A DNA stretch of 64,000 nt from Vibrio sp. Of7-15 (GCF_022347565.1 NZ_JAKRGH010000001.1:62001-126000); one strand, 5' to 3'; positions 15,781-26,083 are shown, numbered from the stretch's first letter. A program made the numbers and translations. The notes: a model not told the origin generated them from the letters alone.

Positions 15781-17664
15781 TTAGTGCTTAAATAAATTTA
15801 CTTGCTGATTCAGCTGCTTTGCAATGCTTCTTAGGTGTTCTGATAATTGTTGTGAGTTTTCGGCTTCATGAGACATTTGATCAGAGACATCATTAACTGC
15901 TTGAATATTTTTACTGACCTCCTCTGTTACCATGCGTTGCTCGGCTGCGGCACTGGAGATTTGCGTTGCCATATCAGATATTTGCCTAATAGAAGCGGCG
16001 ATCTCTTCTAAAGCTGCAGTAGCATTATTGGCATCTTCTACACTTGATTGTGCAAAAGTCTGACTTTCTTGCATAGTGTGAACCGCATTGGCGCTGTTAC
16101 GTTGCAAGGTTTCGATCATATTTCGGATTTCGTCTGTGGAATTATGAGTACGCTGAGATAGGACACGAACTTCATCCGCAACCACGGCAAAACCACGACC
16201 TTGTTCTCCTGCTCGGGCAGCTTCAATGGCTGCATTTAGTGCCAATAGATTTGTTTGTTCGGCGATATCGCGGATGGTGGATAAAATAGCATTGATATCT
16301 TGGGCGTTTTTTTCTAGCTCTTGAATGATCCCAGAGGCATCTTGAACTTGGCAGGCTAAATCGGTAATGGATTGCTGGTTACGTAAAATGACATCTTTGC
16401 CTTGCTGACAGTTATCTGATGAGGTCATGGCTGCATCTGCGGTTTGCTGGGCATTATTGGCCACTTCTTGGGCCGTGGCTGACATTTCATGAACGGCTGC
16501 TGCTATTTGTGAAATTTCTCCAAGTTGCAGTGAAAGGCCATCATTGGTTTGGCGAGCAAGCTTTGTACTGATTTTTGATTGAGTGTTTAATTGTGTTGAT
16601 GAGCCTGCGATGTCTTTGACCATTTCTTGTAATTTAGAAATAAAGGCATTGACTTGTGTGGCTAATGCGCCAATTTCGTCTTTACTTTCCACATGAATAC
16701 GCTGGGTTAAATCTCCATTTCCTTTGGACAAATCTTCCATTGCATCTTGTAGTGTTTTGAGAGGGGAAAGTGCTTTTTTGATCAGAATAAGTGCCAGTGC
16801 GGCAATCACGGCAATTTGTAATAGGGCAATCAGTGTTGAATCTCGCAGTACGGAGTGTACGTAAGCAAAGGACTGATCTTTGTCGACAATGACAGCAAAA
16901 TACCAGTTAGTATGAGGCACTTGCTTTACGTCTACAAAAGAGAGTATTCCATCGATCATCATTTCCGTTTGTGTGTTTTGCTGAGCCAGCTCTTGAATAC
17001 GGTTAAGTGTAAATTCAGATGAAATAGTAGTGGATGGCCTTTGTGTTAATTGCATGTTTTTGTGGGCAACAAAATTGCCTTGTCCATCAACTAATACCGC
17101 AAAAACGTCGGGCTGTTGAATATTAATAATGTCTTGCACAATGGCATTGATGCTGACATCAGCACCGATGACACCACTGTGGCCGTTGCTACGAAAAGGG
17201 GAAGCAATCGTGACAACCAATTCACCAGAAGAGGCATCTTTATAAGGGCTTGTTAGGATTGTTGAACCGTGGTTCATGGCATTTTTGTACCAGTCGCGTA
17301 ATCTTGGGTCATACCCTTGTGGAGTGTCTACATCAATACCTTGTAAAAAGCGACCATCACTTAAACCTGCGTAGACAATTTCAAACTTTCCTGAGTTAGT
17401 CGACTGAGTGAAATAGTGAGTTGGGTTATCAGTGTATTTAAAGGCATCTTTAGCTGAATTCACAATATTGATTCGACTTTCAATCCATTTTTCGATACCC
17501 GCCACACTTGAAGAAGTTAATGTCGTCGAAAATTGATTAACGGAGCGATAGGTTTCTGTTAATAGTTGTTTTCCCGTTAACCACGTTTGCAGAGCTGTCA
17601 TTAAGAGAATCACGATGACAAACGCCAGGGTTAATTTATTTTTGATGGATAAATTGAGCTTCAT
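15781..17664 (-). CDS. Methyl-accepting chemotaxis protein with Cache sensor
   Basis: 627 residues. TM1 (about 10-30), periplasmic double-Cache domain (about 35-275), TM2 (about 280-300), HAMP (about 300-350, [19 protein letters not shown]) and cytoplasmic signalling domain (about 360-627). The CheA/CheW hairpin tip is intact ([20 protein letters not shown]). It should sense small molecules (often amino acids or organic acids) in the periplasm and steer CheA. There is no C-terminal CheR pentapeptide. Ligand unknown. Confidence 0.95.
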   Translation of the reverse strand: MKLNLSIKNKLTLAFVIVILLMTALQTWLTGKQLLTETYRSVNQFSTTLTSSSVAGIEKWIESRINIVNSAKDAFKYTDNPTHYFTQSTNSGKFEIVYAGLSDGRFLQGIDVDTPQGYDPRLRDWYKNAMNHGSTILTSPYKDASSGELVVTIASPFRSNGHSGVIGADVSINAIVQDIINIQQPDVFAVLVDGQGNFVAHKNMQLTQRPSTTISSEFTLNRIQELAQQNTQTEMMIDGILSFVDVKQVPHTNWYFAVIVDKDQSFAYVHSVLRDSTLIALLQIAVIAALALILIKKALSPLKTLQDAMEDLSKGNGDLTQRIHVESKDEIGALATQVNAFISKLQEMVKDIAGSSTQLNTQSKISTKLARQTNDGLSLQLGEISQIAAAVHEMSATAQEVANNAQQTADAAMTSSDNCQQGKDVILRNQQSITDLACQVQDASGIIQELEKNAQDINAILSTIRDIAEQTNLLALNAAIEAARAGEQGRGFAVVADEVRVLSQRTHNSTDEIRNMIETLQRNSANAVHTMQESQTFAQSSVEDANNATAALEEIAASIRQISDMATQISSAAAEQRMVTEEVSKNIQAVNDVSDQMSHEAENSQQLSEHLRSIAKQLNQQVNLFKH

Positions 17665-17822
17665 GATTATTACTCCTCAACATGACGAAAAGACTCATTA
17701 CCAAATTGGTTAATAAGTATATCATACCAAATAGGCGGGTGTAATTTATGCGAATGACATGCGGGTATTATATTTGATGGAGATATTAATAAGAAAAGAG
17801 GAAAAGTAGGAAAGCAGGATGA

Positions 17823-17855
17823 GAAAAGCTGCCCCAGCCACAAAAGGGTGGGGCA
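17823..17855 (-). terminator. Intrinsic terminator of the outer-membrane-like protein gene
   Basis: On the minus strand, TGCCCCA pairs with TGGGGCA (loop about 12 bases) and is followed by GC and TTTT. It lies 15 bases after the stop at 17870. Confidence 0.75.
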
Positions 17856-17869
17856 CGTATTAAAAGTGA

Positions 17870-18415
17870 TTAGTAATTAAAGCGGGCGCTCATTATCATT
17901 TGGCCGCCATAAACACCGTTAAAACGGATATCCAAGCCAACGGACATTTGATCGGTTGAATGGAAACGCATATGGATTCCACCAATATCCTTTGATTTAT
18001 CGCTATCGAATAGTTGGCCGTATTGCGCACCAACTTCTATTTGTTGTAGTAACCAAGTACGAAAGCCAAAATTCACTTCTGTCATGGTGGTGTCACCGAT
18101 TTTGTGGCTACTTTCATCTTTGATGTTGTGCAATAAAATTTGGCCGTAGATGTCAGCAAATTGGTTCACAGGACCATTAAAACCAATACCACCCGCGATA
18201 TCCCAGTCACCATCAAATTCACTGTCAATTTTGGCTACAAAGTGAGAGTTTTCAGTAAAAATCATGCTACCTTGAGCGCCAAATGTACCAGGACTGGTGC
18301 CAATACGAGCTTCAAAAAAGTTATAACCAAAATTATTTGCTTGTGCTGATAATGGAGTAAGAAGAGCTAATCCCAAAAGTAAAGACGATAATTTCTGTTG
18401 TGGTTTAATACGCAT
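17870..18415 (-). CDS. Exported outer-membrane beta-barrel-like protein, function unknown
   Basis: 181 residues from ATG 18415, chosen because GGAG sits 5 bases before it. An upstream extension in the same frame adds 57 residues but is not protein-like for this family. Signal peptide about 1-26 (LGLALLTPLSAQA). The mature part alternates polar and hydrophobic residues, is rich in Gly/Phe/Asn, and ends in an aromatic-terminated strand (MIMSARFNY), as small outer-membrane barrels do. It resembles YfaZ-like or OmpW-size Vibrio outer-membrane proteins, but I cannot name the family. Confidence 0.7.
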   Translation of the reverse strand: MRIKPQQKLSSLLLGLALLTPLSAQANNFGYNFFEARIGTSPGTFGAQGSMIFTENSHFVAKIDSEFDGDWDIAGGIGFNGPVNQFADIYGQILLHNIKDESSHKIGDTTMTEVNFGFRTWLLQQIEVGAQYGQLFDSDKSKDIGGIHMRFHSTDQMSVGLDIRFNGVYGGQMIMSARFNY

Positions 18416-18544
18416 CGAGACTCCGATCATCCGTAATAATAATGCATTTAGTGCTGAATAATAACATCTTAACCCAGTGTAACCATTTTGTTTTATATAA
18501 AAATTTATGCTGTTGTGGCTACTTATTGCGGCAAGATATGGCCA

Positions 18545-18575
18545 ATAAAAAAAGACCTGCAAAAAGCAGGCCAAA
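18545..18575 (-). terminator. Intrinsic terminator of the YgiW/YdeI-type gene
   Basis: On the minus strand, GGCCTGC pairs with GCAGGTC (one G-T pair) around a TTTTT loop and runs into seven T. It follows the stop at 18609 by about 35 bases. Confidence 0.85.
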
Positions 18576-18608
18576 AGAAAATGCAAGTGGAGTCAATATT
18601 GATCAGGC

Positions 18609-18986
18609 TTATAATACCTGTAAGCGATCTACTTCTATTTCAGGTGTTTTACCTCCCTCGTACTCACCGAACAGGCGTACTTTTGTGCTCGCATCGATGT
18701 TCTGTGGTACGTTAATGTCGTCATCTAATTCAATTTGGATTTCGCCTGTGTTGTCAGAAAACAGGTAAGTATCGTGTTTTACTTGTCTAATTAAAAAGCC
18801 CTCTACAACGGCGTCTTGCTCTGAAAACATGCCATTATTTTGTAAGAGTGTCTCTACTGTTGTGGTCTCTACCGGTCCGGTGTAGTTAAATTGCGCGTGT
18901 TTTTGATCATGGTGATCGCCTGCAAGTGCTAGAGTTGGAGCCATGATAAGTGCAGCAGCAAGTGTGATGATTGTTTTCTTAGCCAT
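18609..18986 (-). CDS. YgiW/YdeI (BOF) family periplasmic OB-fold protein
   Basis: 125 residues. Signal peptide about 1-22 (ITLAAALIMAPTLALA), then a bacterial OB-fold domain: FNYTGPVETTTVETLL, then DTYLFSDNTGEIQIELDDD, and a C-terminal strand VDRLQVL. Family members give tolerance to stress (peroxide, cadmium, antimicrobial peptides) and bind small ligands. A His/Asp-rich patch after the signal (GDHHDQKH) might bind metal. It has its own terminator. Confidence 0.9.
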   Translation of the reverse strand: MAKKTIITLAAALIMAPTLALAGDHHDQKHAQFNYTGPVETTTVETLLQNNGMFSEQDAVVEGFLIRQVKHDTYLFSDNTGEIQIELDDDINVPQNIDASTKVRLFGEYEGGKTPEIEVDRLQVL

Positions 18987-19199
18987 GATGAATTCCTTTG
19001 TGTTTTTGCAGTTCGAGTTTAGTGCTCGTTCGTCATATGTTCTGTGTAAAGCGTTATTGCTTTGTGATGATGTCGCTATTAAACACCACTGACTTTGAAT
19101 CGGTGCTGAGGCTGATATTCAGAATTCGTTCATATTGGCTGTTTTTTTTAATTTTTATCGGTAAATTAAGCCGCTATCGATTTTTAAATTGATTCTGGG

Positions 19200-19748
19200 A
19201 TGAATCGTATGTCTTTTAAACACGTTGAGTTTGTTTTAGGTGGTGCGCGCTCGGGTAAGAGTCGTTTTGCAGAGAATGTGGCAAAGCACTCTCAATTGCC
19301 TGTGAAATACATTGCAACAGGGCAGGCTGGAGATGGAGAAATGGCGACACGTATCCAGCATCATCAACAGCAGCGTCCGTCAGAGTGGGGCTTAGTGGAA
19401 GAGCCGATTGATCTCGCGGGTGTGTTAGCTGAGCATGATGCCAAAGGACAGTGTTTGCTCGTTGATTGCTTAACGCTGTGGGTAACAAACTGTTTGTGCG
19501 CGCAGGTCGAGGATCCTGAGCAGTTTTGGCTAACGGAAAAGAAGAAGTTTTTACAACAGTTGCAGAAGTGCAAAGGCACCGTAATATTAGTCAGCAATGA
19601 AGTCGGGCAGGGTATTGTGCCACTTGGCAAATTATCTCGCCAATTTGTGGATCACTCAGGCTGGCTGCATCAAGAAGTGGCGCAAATAGCAGATAACGTG
19701 GTGTTTGTGGTAGCGGGTTTGCCGCAAGTCTTAAAAGGAAAAGTATAA
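19200..19748 (+). CDS. cobU: Adenosylcobinamide kinase / adenosylcobinamide-phosphate guanylyltransferase
   Basis: 182 residues, standard CobU size. The P-loop GGARSGKSRFAE is at about 13-24; the conserved RIQHHQQQRPSEW carries the guanylylated His, and LLVDCLTLWVTN the Walker B-like strand. It phosphorylates adenosylcobinamide and then attaches GMP, activating it for the lower nucleotide loop. ATG 19209 is an alternative start. First gene of cobU-cobC-cbiP. Confidence 0.95.
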   Translation: MNRMSFKHVEFVLGGARSGKSRFAENVAKHSQLPVKYIATGQAGDGEMATRIQHHQQQRPSEWGLVEEPIDLAGVLAEHDAKGQCLLVDCLTLWVTNCLCAQVEDPEQFWLTEKKKFLQQLQKCKGTVILVSNEVGQGIVPLGKLSRQFVDHSGWLHQEVAQIADNVVFVVAGLPQVLKGKV

Positions 19749-19760
19749 GGCAGTACTGTC

Positions 19761-20384
19761 ATGGAAAAAGGTACGACAACACACATTACGTTACTGCGAC
19801 ACGGTCGCCCTGAAGGCGAAGCATGTTTGCGTGGTAAAACGGATTTCGCTATTACAGAGCAAGGCTTGGCGCAGATGCATCAAGCTGTCAAAGATCTACA
19901 AAACCTTTCTGGAGTAGTGAGCTCGCCTTTATCCCGTTGCTCGGATTTTGCGAAAGAGTTCTCCACACTCAATGACCTTTCGTTTGCCATTGAACCTGAT
20001 TGGCAAGAAATGGATTTTGGTGACTGGGATGGACAAGAGATCAAAACCTTGTGGCAATCAAATCCACAACAGATGGAGCAATTTTGGCGCGAACCGTGGC
20101 AAAACGCCCCTTTAAACGGCGAAACCGTGGATGACTTTGATGCTCGTATTGCTGATGTTTGGCAGCGTTTGCTGGTCGAGTATGAAGGGCAGAGTGTATT
20201 GGTCGTGACTCATGGTGGTGTAATGAAGCAATTACTTCGACAGTTAACCCAGATGAACAAAGATAACCATTATCTGAATATCTTCAATCTGTCTTATGCG
20301 GCGACCATTACAGTGTCTGTGTATCAAGATAGTGAGGGAGGGCAGTGGCCTCGTATTCACTCCATTACGTCACAAAACACGTAA
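19761..20384 (+). CDS. cobC: Alpha-ribazole phosphatase (histidine phosphatase family)
   Basis: 207 residues. Phosphoglycerate-mutase-like fold with the phospho-acceptor motif LLRHGRPEG (His at about 14), SPLSRC and the second catalytic His in VVTHGGVMK. By context it removes phosphate from alpha-ribazole 5-prime phosphate or adenosylcobalamin phosphate in cobalamin assembly. It starts 12 bases after cobU stops and cbiP follows 31 bases later. Confidence 0.9.
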   Translation: MEKGTTTHITLLRHGRPEGEACLRGKTDFAITEQGLAQMHQAVKDLQNLSGVVSSPLSRCSDFAKEFSTLNDLSFAIEPDWQEMDFGDWDGQEIKTLWQSNPQQMEQFWREPWQNAPLNGETVDDFDARIADVWQRLLVEYEGQSVLVVTHGGVMKQLLRQLTQMNKDNHYLNIFNLSYAATITVSVYQDSEGGQWPRIHSITSQNT

Positions 20385-20415
20385 CACCATAGAAATAAAT
20401 AAAATTGGAATCGAA

Positions 20416-21882
20416 ATGAAATCCCCACAACAAGCGTTAATGGTACAAGGCACCACTTCGGATGCTGGAAAAAGTGTGCTGGTGGCAGGCTTATGCCGAG
20501 TTTTGGCCCGAAAAGGGATTAAGGTTGCCCCTTTTAAACCACAGAACATGGCACTCAATAGTGCGGTGACAAAAGATGGCGGTGAAATAGGACGCGCCCA
20601 AGCTGTGCAAGCTCAAGCGTGCGGTATTGCTCCTACAGTTCACATGAATCCGGTATTACTTAAACCGAATAGTGACACTGGCGCGCAAGTGATCGTGCAG
20701 GGGAAAGCGTTAGATAACATGGATGCATGGGGTTATCACGGCTATAAAAAAACAGTGATGGCACCTGTTATCGAGTCTTTTCAGTCCTTGTTGTCAGATT
20801 ATGACGCGGTGATGATTGAAGGTGCGGGCAGTCCTGCTGAAATTAATCTGCGTGAGCATGATATTGCCAATATGGGTTTTGCGGAAAAAGCTGATGTACC
20901 TGTCATTATTGTGGCAGACATTGATCGTGGCGGCGTTTTTGCTCACTTATATGGCACATTAGCTTTGTTGTCTGAGTCTGAGCAAGCACGTGTAAAAGGT
21001 TTTGTGATTAATCGATTCCGTGGTGATATTAGCATTCTTAAACCTGGGCTAGATTGGCTTGAAGAAAAAACGGGTAAGCCAGTTATTGGTGTGATTCCTT
21101 ATGTGCATGGCTTAATGCTAGAAGCGGAAGATGCTATTACGTCTGAGCAAACGTTAAGTGATTCTACATTTAAAGTGGCCGTACCTATACTGACTCGCAT
21201 TAGTAATCATACGGATTTTGACCCACTGCGCTTAAACCCAAGCATTGACCTGCGTTATGTAGGGAAAGGGGAATCGTTACAAGGGGCTGATCTGATTATT
21301 TTACCGGGTACAAAATCGGTACGTGCTGATTTAGCATACTTACGTGAACAAGGTTGGGATAAAGAAATACAACGTCATCTGCGTTTAGGCGGTAAAGTCA
21401 TGGGAATTTGTGGTGGCTACCAAATGCTGGGGCAGTTTATTGATGATCCTTTAGGCATTGAGGGGAAAGCTGGTGGTTCTGAGGGCTTAAATTACTTGCC
21501 CATTACCACTGTATTAGAGCCAGAAAAGCAGTTGCGACAAGTGGAAGGTACTCTCACCTTACCGAATCAAAAATGTGTTAGTGTCTCTGGTTATGAAATT
21601 CATGCGGGGGTGACTAAGCTGCTTTCAGACTCAGTGCCGCCAGTTCAGTTAGGTGAAGTTCCTGATGGTGCGATGGGGCTAGAGAATAATGTATTTGGTA
21701 GTTACCTACATGGTATTTTTGATGAGCCGTCTGCGTGTGAAGCGATTTTACAGTGGGCAGGGGCACATAAAGTGAAATCAGTCGATTTTGAAGCGATTAA
21801 GGAGAAGGGCATTGATCAGATTGCGGATGCGATTGAAGAAAGTTTAGATTTGTCATTACTTTGGCCGGATTACATAAAATAA
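20416..21882 (+). CDS. cobQ: Cobyric acid synthase (glutamine-hydrolysing)
   Basis: 488 residues from ATG 20416 (an in-frame upstream extension overlaps cobC and is rejected). N-terminal ATP-binding amidoligase domain ([17 protein letters not shown]) and C-terminal triad glutaminase domain with nucleophile Cys in [10 protein letters not shown] and His in YLHGIFD. CobQ/CbiP amidates four carboxylates of adenosylcobyrinic diamide. Its presence means more than simple cobinamide salvage, although the other corrin-ring genes and cobS are not in the window. Confidence 0.95.
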   Translation: MKSPQQALMVQGTTSDAGKSVLVAGLCRVLARKGIKVAPFKPQNMALNSAVTKDGGEIGRAQAVQAQACGIAPTVHMNPVLLKPNSDTGAQVIVQGKALDNMDAWGYHGYKKTVMAPVIESFQSLLSDYDAVMIEGAGSPAEINLREHDIANMGFAEKADVPVIIVADIDRGGVFAHLYGTLALLSESEQARVKGFVINRFRGDISILKPGLDWLEEKTGKPVIGVIPYVHGLMLEAEDAITSEQTLSDSTFKVAVPILTRISNHTDFDPLRLNPSIDLRYVGKGESLQGADLIILPGTKSVRADLAYLREQGWDKEIQRHLRLGGKVMGICGGYQMLGQFIDDPLGIEGKAGGSEGLNYLPITTVLEPEKQLRQVEGTLTLPNQKCVSVSGYEIHAGVTKLLSDSVPPVQLGEVPDGAMGLENNVFGSYLHGIFDEPSACEAILQWAGAHKVKSVDFEAIKEKGIDQIADAIEESLDLSLLWPDYIK

Positions 21883-21986
21883 ATCACTAAAAATACTATT
21901 AATATTTCAATCATTAGGTGACGTTTGTCAATTCATTTTGGCTGTACTTACATTATTATGATGCCTTTAATTTCCAGAGAAATACT

Positions 21987-22769
21987 ATGAAAAATAAGAG
22001 CCTTGGCTTTGTAAAGCGTAACAAAGCATTGTTGTTTGCCACTTTATTGTTGAGTGCTCCTTCAGTGATGGCCAAGGTCAATGTATTTGCTGCTTCCTCT
22101 TTAACCAATGCATTGAATGAGATCAGTAAGCAGTTTGAGCGCCAGACTGGAACCCGTATTCGAAATACCTTTGCTGGCTCTTCTGCACTGGCTCGTCAGA
22201 TCAATAATGGCGCGCCTGCGGATATTTATCTGTCTGCCAATACTAAGTGGATGATGTATCTCGATCAGCAACAAGTACTGGAACCGAAAACCAAAGCGAG
22301 TCTTTTAGCCAATAGCCTCGTGGTGATTGCTCCTTCTGATCGTCAAACTCCGGCGTTCCCCTCTTCTTCGTGGCCGTTGGCTGATTACCTTGAAGACAGC
22401 AAGCTTGCTTTGGCTGATCCGGCTCATGTTCCTGCTGGTATTTATGCGCAGCAAGCGCTAGGAAATTTAGGTGTGTGGGAAACGGTAAAGGAGCATATTG
22501 CGGCAGCCAATAACGTTAGATCGGCGTTGGTGTTAGTTGAGCGCGGTGAAGCACCATTAGGTATTGTTTATAAGACGGACGGTATGTTATCGAAGTATGT
22601 AGACATTGTGGCCGAGCTGCCAGCATCGAGTCATGATGAGATTCAGTACCCTATGGCCATTATTAAAAACAAAGCACGCCCGGAAGTGTTGTCCTTTTAT
22701 AATTATTTACGTTCGGACTCTGCGCAGGCCGTGTTTCAGCAATACGGTTTTAAAACCCTTTCCCATTGA
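21987..22769 (+). CDS. modA: Molybdate-binding periplasmic protein
   Basis: 260 residues from ATG 21987; a TTG at 21918 in the same frame is not a likely start. Signal peptide about 1-29 (LLLSAPSVMA). The oxyanion-binding FAASSLTNAL and GSSALARQI motifs fit ModA, as do the TNALNEISKQFE and GAPADIYLSA signatures. First gene of modABC; 20 bases to modB. No ModE box was recognised upstream. Confidence 0.94.
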   Translation: MKNKSLGFVKRNKALLFATLLLSAPSVMAKVNVFAASSLTNALNEISKQFERQTGTRIRNTFAGSSALARQINNGAPADIYLSANTKWMMYLDQQQVLEPKTKASLLANSLVVIAPSDRQTPAFPSSSWPLADYLEDSKLALADPAHVPAGIYAQQALGNLGVWETVKEHIAAANNVRSALVLVERGEAPLGIVYKTDGMLSKYVDIVAELPASSHDEIQYPMAIIKNKARPEVLSFYNYLRSDSAQAVFQQYGFKTLSH

Positions 22770-22789
22770 TTCTTGAGCTATCAATAAGC

Positions 22790-23479
22790 ATGTTACTGAC
22801 GGATTATGAAATCGAAGCTCTGCTATTGAGCTTAAAAATTGCTGCGGTGTCAGTAAGCTTCTCCTTACCTATTGGCGTTTTTCTGGCTTGGGTTTTGGCT
22901 CGTCGTCAGTTCCCTGGTAAATCGGTTTTAGACAGTGTGATTCATTTACCTTTGGTGTTGCCACCAGTCGTTATTGGCTATTTACTGTTGATGATGATGG
23001 GTCGACAAGGCGTGATTGGTAAGTGGTTGTATCAACACTTTGACATTTCTTTTAGTTTTAACTGGAAAGGAGCTGCCCTAGCATCTGCTGTTGTGGCATT
23101 ACCTCTAATGGTACGTGCTATTCGGTTAGCCCTTGAAGGGGTTGATACTAAATTAGAGCAAGCCGCAAGAACGCTGGGAGCTTCTCCCTTAAAAGTTTTT
23201 TTTACCATTACTTTACCACTTACTTTACCAGGTGTTTTGGCGGGGACAGTACTGGCGTTTGCTAGGAGCTTAGGGGAGTTTGGTGCCACCATTAGTTTTG
23301 TGTCGAATATTGCAGGGGAAACCCGAACTTTGCCTTTAGCAATGTTCAGTTATATTGAAACGCCAGGTGCAGAGTTAGAAGCGGCGCGATTATGTGTAAT
23401 TTCTATTGTGGTTGCGCTGATGTCATTACTCGCTTCTGAGTGGCTAGCTCGTTATAGTAAAAAACGTTTGGAGAAATAG
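22790..23479 (+). CDS. modB: Molybdate ABC transporter permease
   Basis: 229 residues from ATG 22790; a TTG at 22766 inside the modA stop region is less likely. About five transmembrane helices and the ATPase-docking EAA loop at about 145-165 (AARTLGASPLKVFF). The SLGEFGATISFVSN segment is typical of molybdate/sulfate permeases. modC starts one base after the stop, so translation is coupled. Confidence 0.95.
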   Translation: MLLTDYEIEALLLSLKIAAVSVSFSLPIGVFLAWVLARRQFPGKSVLDSVIHLPLVLPPVVIGYLLLMMMGRQGVIGKWLYQHFDISFSFNWKGAALASAVVALPLMVRAIRLALEGVDTKLEQAARTLGASPLKVFFTITLPLTLPGVLAGTVLAFARSLGEFGATISFVSNIAGETRTLPLAMFSYIETPGAELEAARLCVISIVVALMSLLASEWLARYSKKRLEK

Positions 23480-23480
23480 T

Positions 23481-24566
23481 GTGCTGGAAGTGAACGTAAA
23501 ACAAAAGCTTGGCTCACTTGCTCTGGATGTTCAGCTGAATGTGCCCTTAAAAGGGATAACGGCTGTTTTTGGTCGATCAGGATCAGGAAAAACATCTCTT
23601 GTGAATACGCTAAGTGGCTTAACTAGCCCGGATTCTGGTGTGATACGCTTAGGCCAACGGGTTTTGTTTGACTCGGACAGTAAAATAAATTTATCCCCAG
23701 AAAAGCGCAATATTGGCTATGTATTTCAAGATGCTAGGTTGTTCCCTCACTATAAAGTTGAAGGGAACTTACTTTATGGTTGTGGTGGTAAACGTCCTGC
23801 GATGTTTCAGGATGTGATAACACTTTTAGACATAGAGCCCCTTTTGCAGCGTTATCCCGTCAGTTTATCAGGAGGGGAAAAACAACGCGTTGCTATTGGT
23901 CGTGCTTTATTGTCATCCCCAGATTTACTCCTTATGGATGAGCCTCTCGCGTCGTTGGATCTGCCTAGAAAGCGTGAGGTTATGCCTTATTTAGAGCGTC
24001 TAGCAAAAGAGATTGAGTTACCTATTCTGTATGTGACCCATAGCCTTGATGAGATCTTACGTTTGGCTGACAGTATGGTGTTGCTGAATCGAGGAAAAGC
24101 AGAACTCTCAGGGCCTATTGATGAGGTATGGAGTTCACCTCTTATGCGACCTTGGCTGCCTATTACCGATCAGAGTGCTTTATTAGAAGGGCAGTTGTGT
24201 CACCATCATGAACAGTATGCAATGTCGTGTATTAAGCTCGCTCCTGATGTGGGTGTGTGGGTGAAGAAGCTGGCAGCCCTGCCTCAAGAGAGGGTCCGTG
24301 TGCGTATTCGGGCCAACGATGTCTCTTTAGTAAAAGTTTGGCCAAGCCAAAGCTCTATTCGTAATATATTGCCTGCTACAGTGTCGAAAATTGAGCATGA
24401 CCAAGAGCAAGATATCGTAGCGGTTCAACTGCAAATAGGCCGTTGTATATTATGGGCAAACATTACTTTTTGGGCTTTTGATGAGCTTAACATTTCGGTT
24501 GGAGAGTCTGTTTTTGCACAAATTAAAGGGGTAAGTGTAACCCAGTCTGATTTGGCGATGATGTAG
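23481..24566 (+). CDS. modC: Molybdate ABC transporter ATP-binding protein
   Basis: 361 residues, GTG start. Walker A GRSGSGKTSL (about 31-40), signature LSGGEKQRVAIG (about 128-139), Walker B LLLMDEPLASLD (about 148-159) and switch His in VTHSLDE. The C-terminal part from about 285 is a TOBE/Mop molybdate-binding domain that regulates import. It completes modABC. Confidence 0.95.
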   Translation: MLEVNVKQKLGSLALDVQLNVPLKGITAVFGRSGSGKTSLVNTLSGLTSPDSGVIRLGQRVLFDSDSKINLSPEKRNIGYVFQDARLFPHYKVEGNLLYGCGGKRPAMFQDVITLLDIEPLLQRYPVSLSGGEKQRVAIGRALLSSPDLLLMDEPLASLDLPRKREVMPYLERLAKEIELPILYVTHSLDEILRLADSMVLLNRGKAELSGPIDEVWSSPLMRPWLPITDQSALLEGQLCHHHEQYAMSCIKLAPDVGVWVKKLAALPQERVRVRIRANDVSLVKVWPSQSSIRNILPATVSKIEHDQEQDIVAVQLQIGRCILWANITFWAFDELNISVGESVFAQIKGVSVTQSDLAMM

Positions 24567-24770
24567 CTTTGACCTTCTTACAAAAGCCATCGGTTTCTCC
24601 TATCTTTGGCTTTCTCTTACTGTTTTCTCTTTCCCGTCGTTTTACGATGAATGCTATCCCTGTTGAATATTTGCTATAAACCTTACTAGGGTTAACACTT
24701 ATACAAACCTATTAATTTTCTGCTTGTTCAAAATTACGTACTTTCAGTGATGTTGGTTATGGAGGTTGTG

Positions 24771-25505
24771 ATGCTCAAAGTAGGTTTGGTGTTTTTGCTT
24801 TTCTTTTTCTCGCTGACTCACGTAATGGCTCAGCAGCTTCGCGATCTTGTCTTTATGACCGAAGAATACCCCCCATACAATTACACTGAACATAATCAAC
24901 TGAAGGGGATCTCCATTGATGTTCTGGATCAGGCCTTAAAAAATTTTGGCCTCCAACCTGTAAAAGTAAGGAGTTATCCATGGGTTAGAGGCTATGAAGC
25001 AGTGCTTAGAGGGCCGAATGTGGTTCTATTTTCCATGACTCGAACTGTCGCTCGTGAAGATTTATTTCAGTGGGTTGGACCGATTTCTCCAACTGAAATT
25101 GTCTTGATTGCCAAGAAAGGTAGAGTGAAGTTTGACGAAGAAAATTTACTTCGGAACTACTCAGTTGGAGTCGTGCGTTCAGACATTGGTGAGCTATTAG
25201 TCAGTCAGAAATTTGGTTCTGTCAATTTACAGTTTTCAAGCCAACCTGATCAGGTTGCCCGGCAATTAATTTCAGGTCGTATTGACGTATGGGCTTATGA
25301 AAAAAATGTGGCTTTGTGGATCATTAAGCAGATGGGAGGTGATCCAAACGATTATGAAATTCTGCATGTGTTGGAGAGAAGCGAACTTTATTTTGCACTA
25401 AGCAAAGATGTAGACACAAGATTAGTGAGGCAACTCCAAAATGCTGTGGATCATATTACGGAAATTGGATTAACCGAGAAGATTATTAAAAAGAATCTTA
25501 AATAG
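24771..25505 (+). CDS. Periplasmic solute-binding protein (SBP_bac_3 family)
   Basis: 244 residues from ATG 24771, chosen because GGAGG at 24761-24765 is well spaced; earlier start codons (24747, 24750) lie before that site. Signal peptide ends near THVMAQQ. The mature domain is a family 3 type II binding fold (EEYPPYNYTEHNQLKGISIDV at its start). No ABC permease is nearby. The next gene encodes a two-helix membrane sensor, so ligand sensing rather than uptake is suggested. Confidence 0.82.
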   Translation: MLKVGLVFLLFFFSLTHVMAQQLRDLVFMTEEYPPYNYTEHNQLKGISIDVLDQALKNFGLQPVKVRSYPWVRGYEAVLRGPNVVLFSMTRTVAREDLFQWVGPISPTEIVLIAKKGRVKFDEENLLRNYSVGVVRSDIGELLVSQKFGSVNLQFSSQPDQVARQLISGRIDVWAYEKNVALWIIKQMGGDPNDYEILHVLERSELYFALSKDVDTRLVRQLQNAVDHITEIGLTEKIIKKNLK

Positions 25506-25555
25506 TTATTTATAAAAATATTTTTGAATAATAGAGAAAATCAAGGAATTTGCCA

Positions 25556-26083
25556 ATGGTAAAGAGTCGGGCACTACAAACGATGATCTTTTTAGTACTG
25601 GCACAGTGGCTTTGTGTAATTGGTTATAGCGTTTATCAGTTGAATGCGATTGAGCAAGAAGCAAAAGATAGCTATCAGCAACAGATAGAAGCCACAGAAA
25701 AACGCCTTTCTAATACGTTGCCTCCGAAGCTGTGGAATTATGCTTATGAGTTTCTCAAAATGGATCTCAAACATGAGTTTTTAAACAGTAATATTTCTTA
25801 CTTGTCGCTATTAGATACTCATGGTGAATTGGTTTATGAGGTTGGGGAGGGTCGGCAAGTGGACGCTGATAATATCATCGAATTAAAATTAAACTATAAC
25901 CATCTAGGAGATATGGTGTTTGTTGGTACCTTGTCTATCCATATAGAAACATACCTCTTCGGAGAAAATTTACAGCAATCCATAGAAAAAATGCGGTTTG
26001 AAATCTTAATCTTGGTACTCATCATGGCTTTTATTACTGTTTTCGTTGGTTGGTTCTTGCTCAAAAATAAAAGTGATAAATAA
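25556..26083 (+). CDS. Two-TM membrane protein with periplasmic domain and no output module
   Basis: 175 residues from ATG 25556, with AAGGAA about 7 bases before it. TM1 about 7-27, a periplasmic domain of about 110 residues (Glu/Gln-rich coil then an alpha/beta part with LLDTHGELVYEVGEG), TM2 about 147-168, then only a short basic tail (KNKSDK). This is the layout of the input half of a histidine kinase or diguanylate cyclase, but no HAMP, kinase or GGDEF follows: the next 265 bases are A+T-rich and non-coding. It lies 50 bases after the binding-protein gene. Confidence 0.7.
   Translation: MVKSRALQTMIFLVLAQWLCVIGYSVYQLNAIEQEAKDSYQQQIEATEKRLSNTLPPKLWNYAYEFLKMDLKHEFLNSNISYLSLLDTHGELVYEVGEGRQVDADNIIELKLNYNHLGDMVFVGTLSIHIETYLFGENLQQSIEKMRFEILILVLIMAFITVFVGWFLLKNKSDK

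Noticed and set aside
18416-18586. 57-residue N-terminal extension of the outer-membrane-like protein
   Set aside because: Unlikely content; the ATG at 18415 has a GGAG site and is followed directly by a signal peptide.
19100-19199. Possible cobalamin riboswitch before cobU
   Set aside because: CCACTG and CGGTG appear near 19086-19106, but the conserved core segments and the B12 box of the class are absent and the gap is too short.
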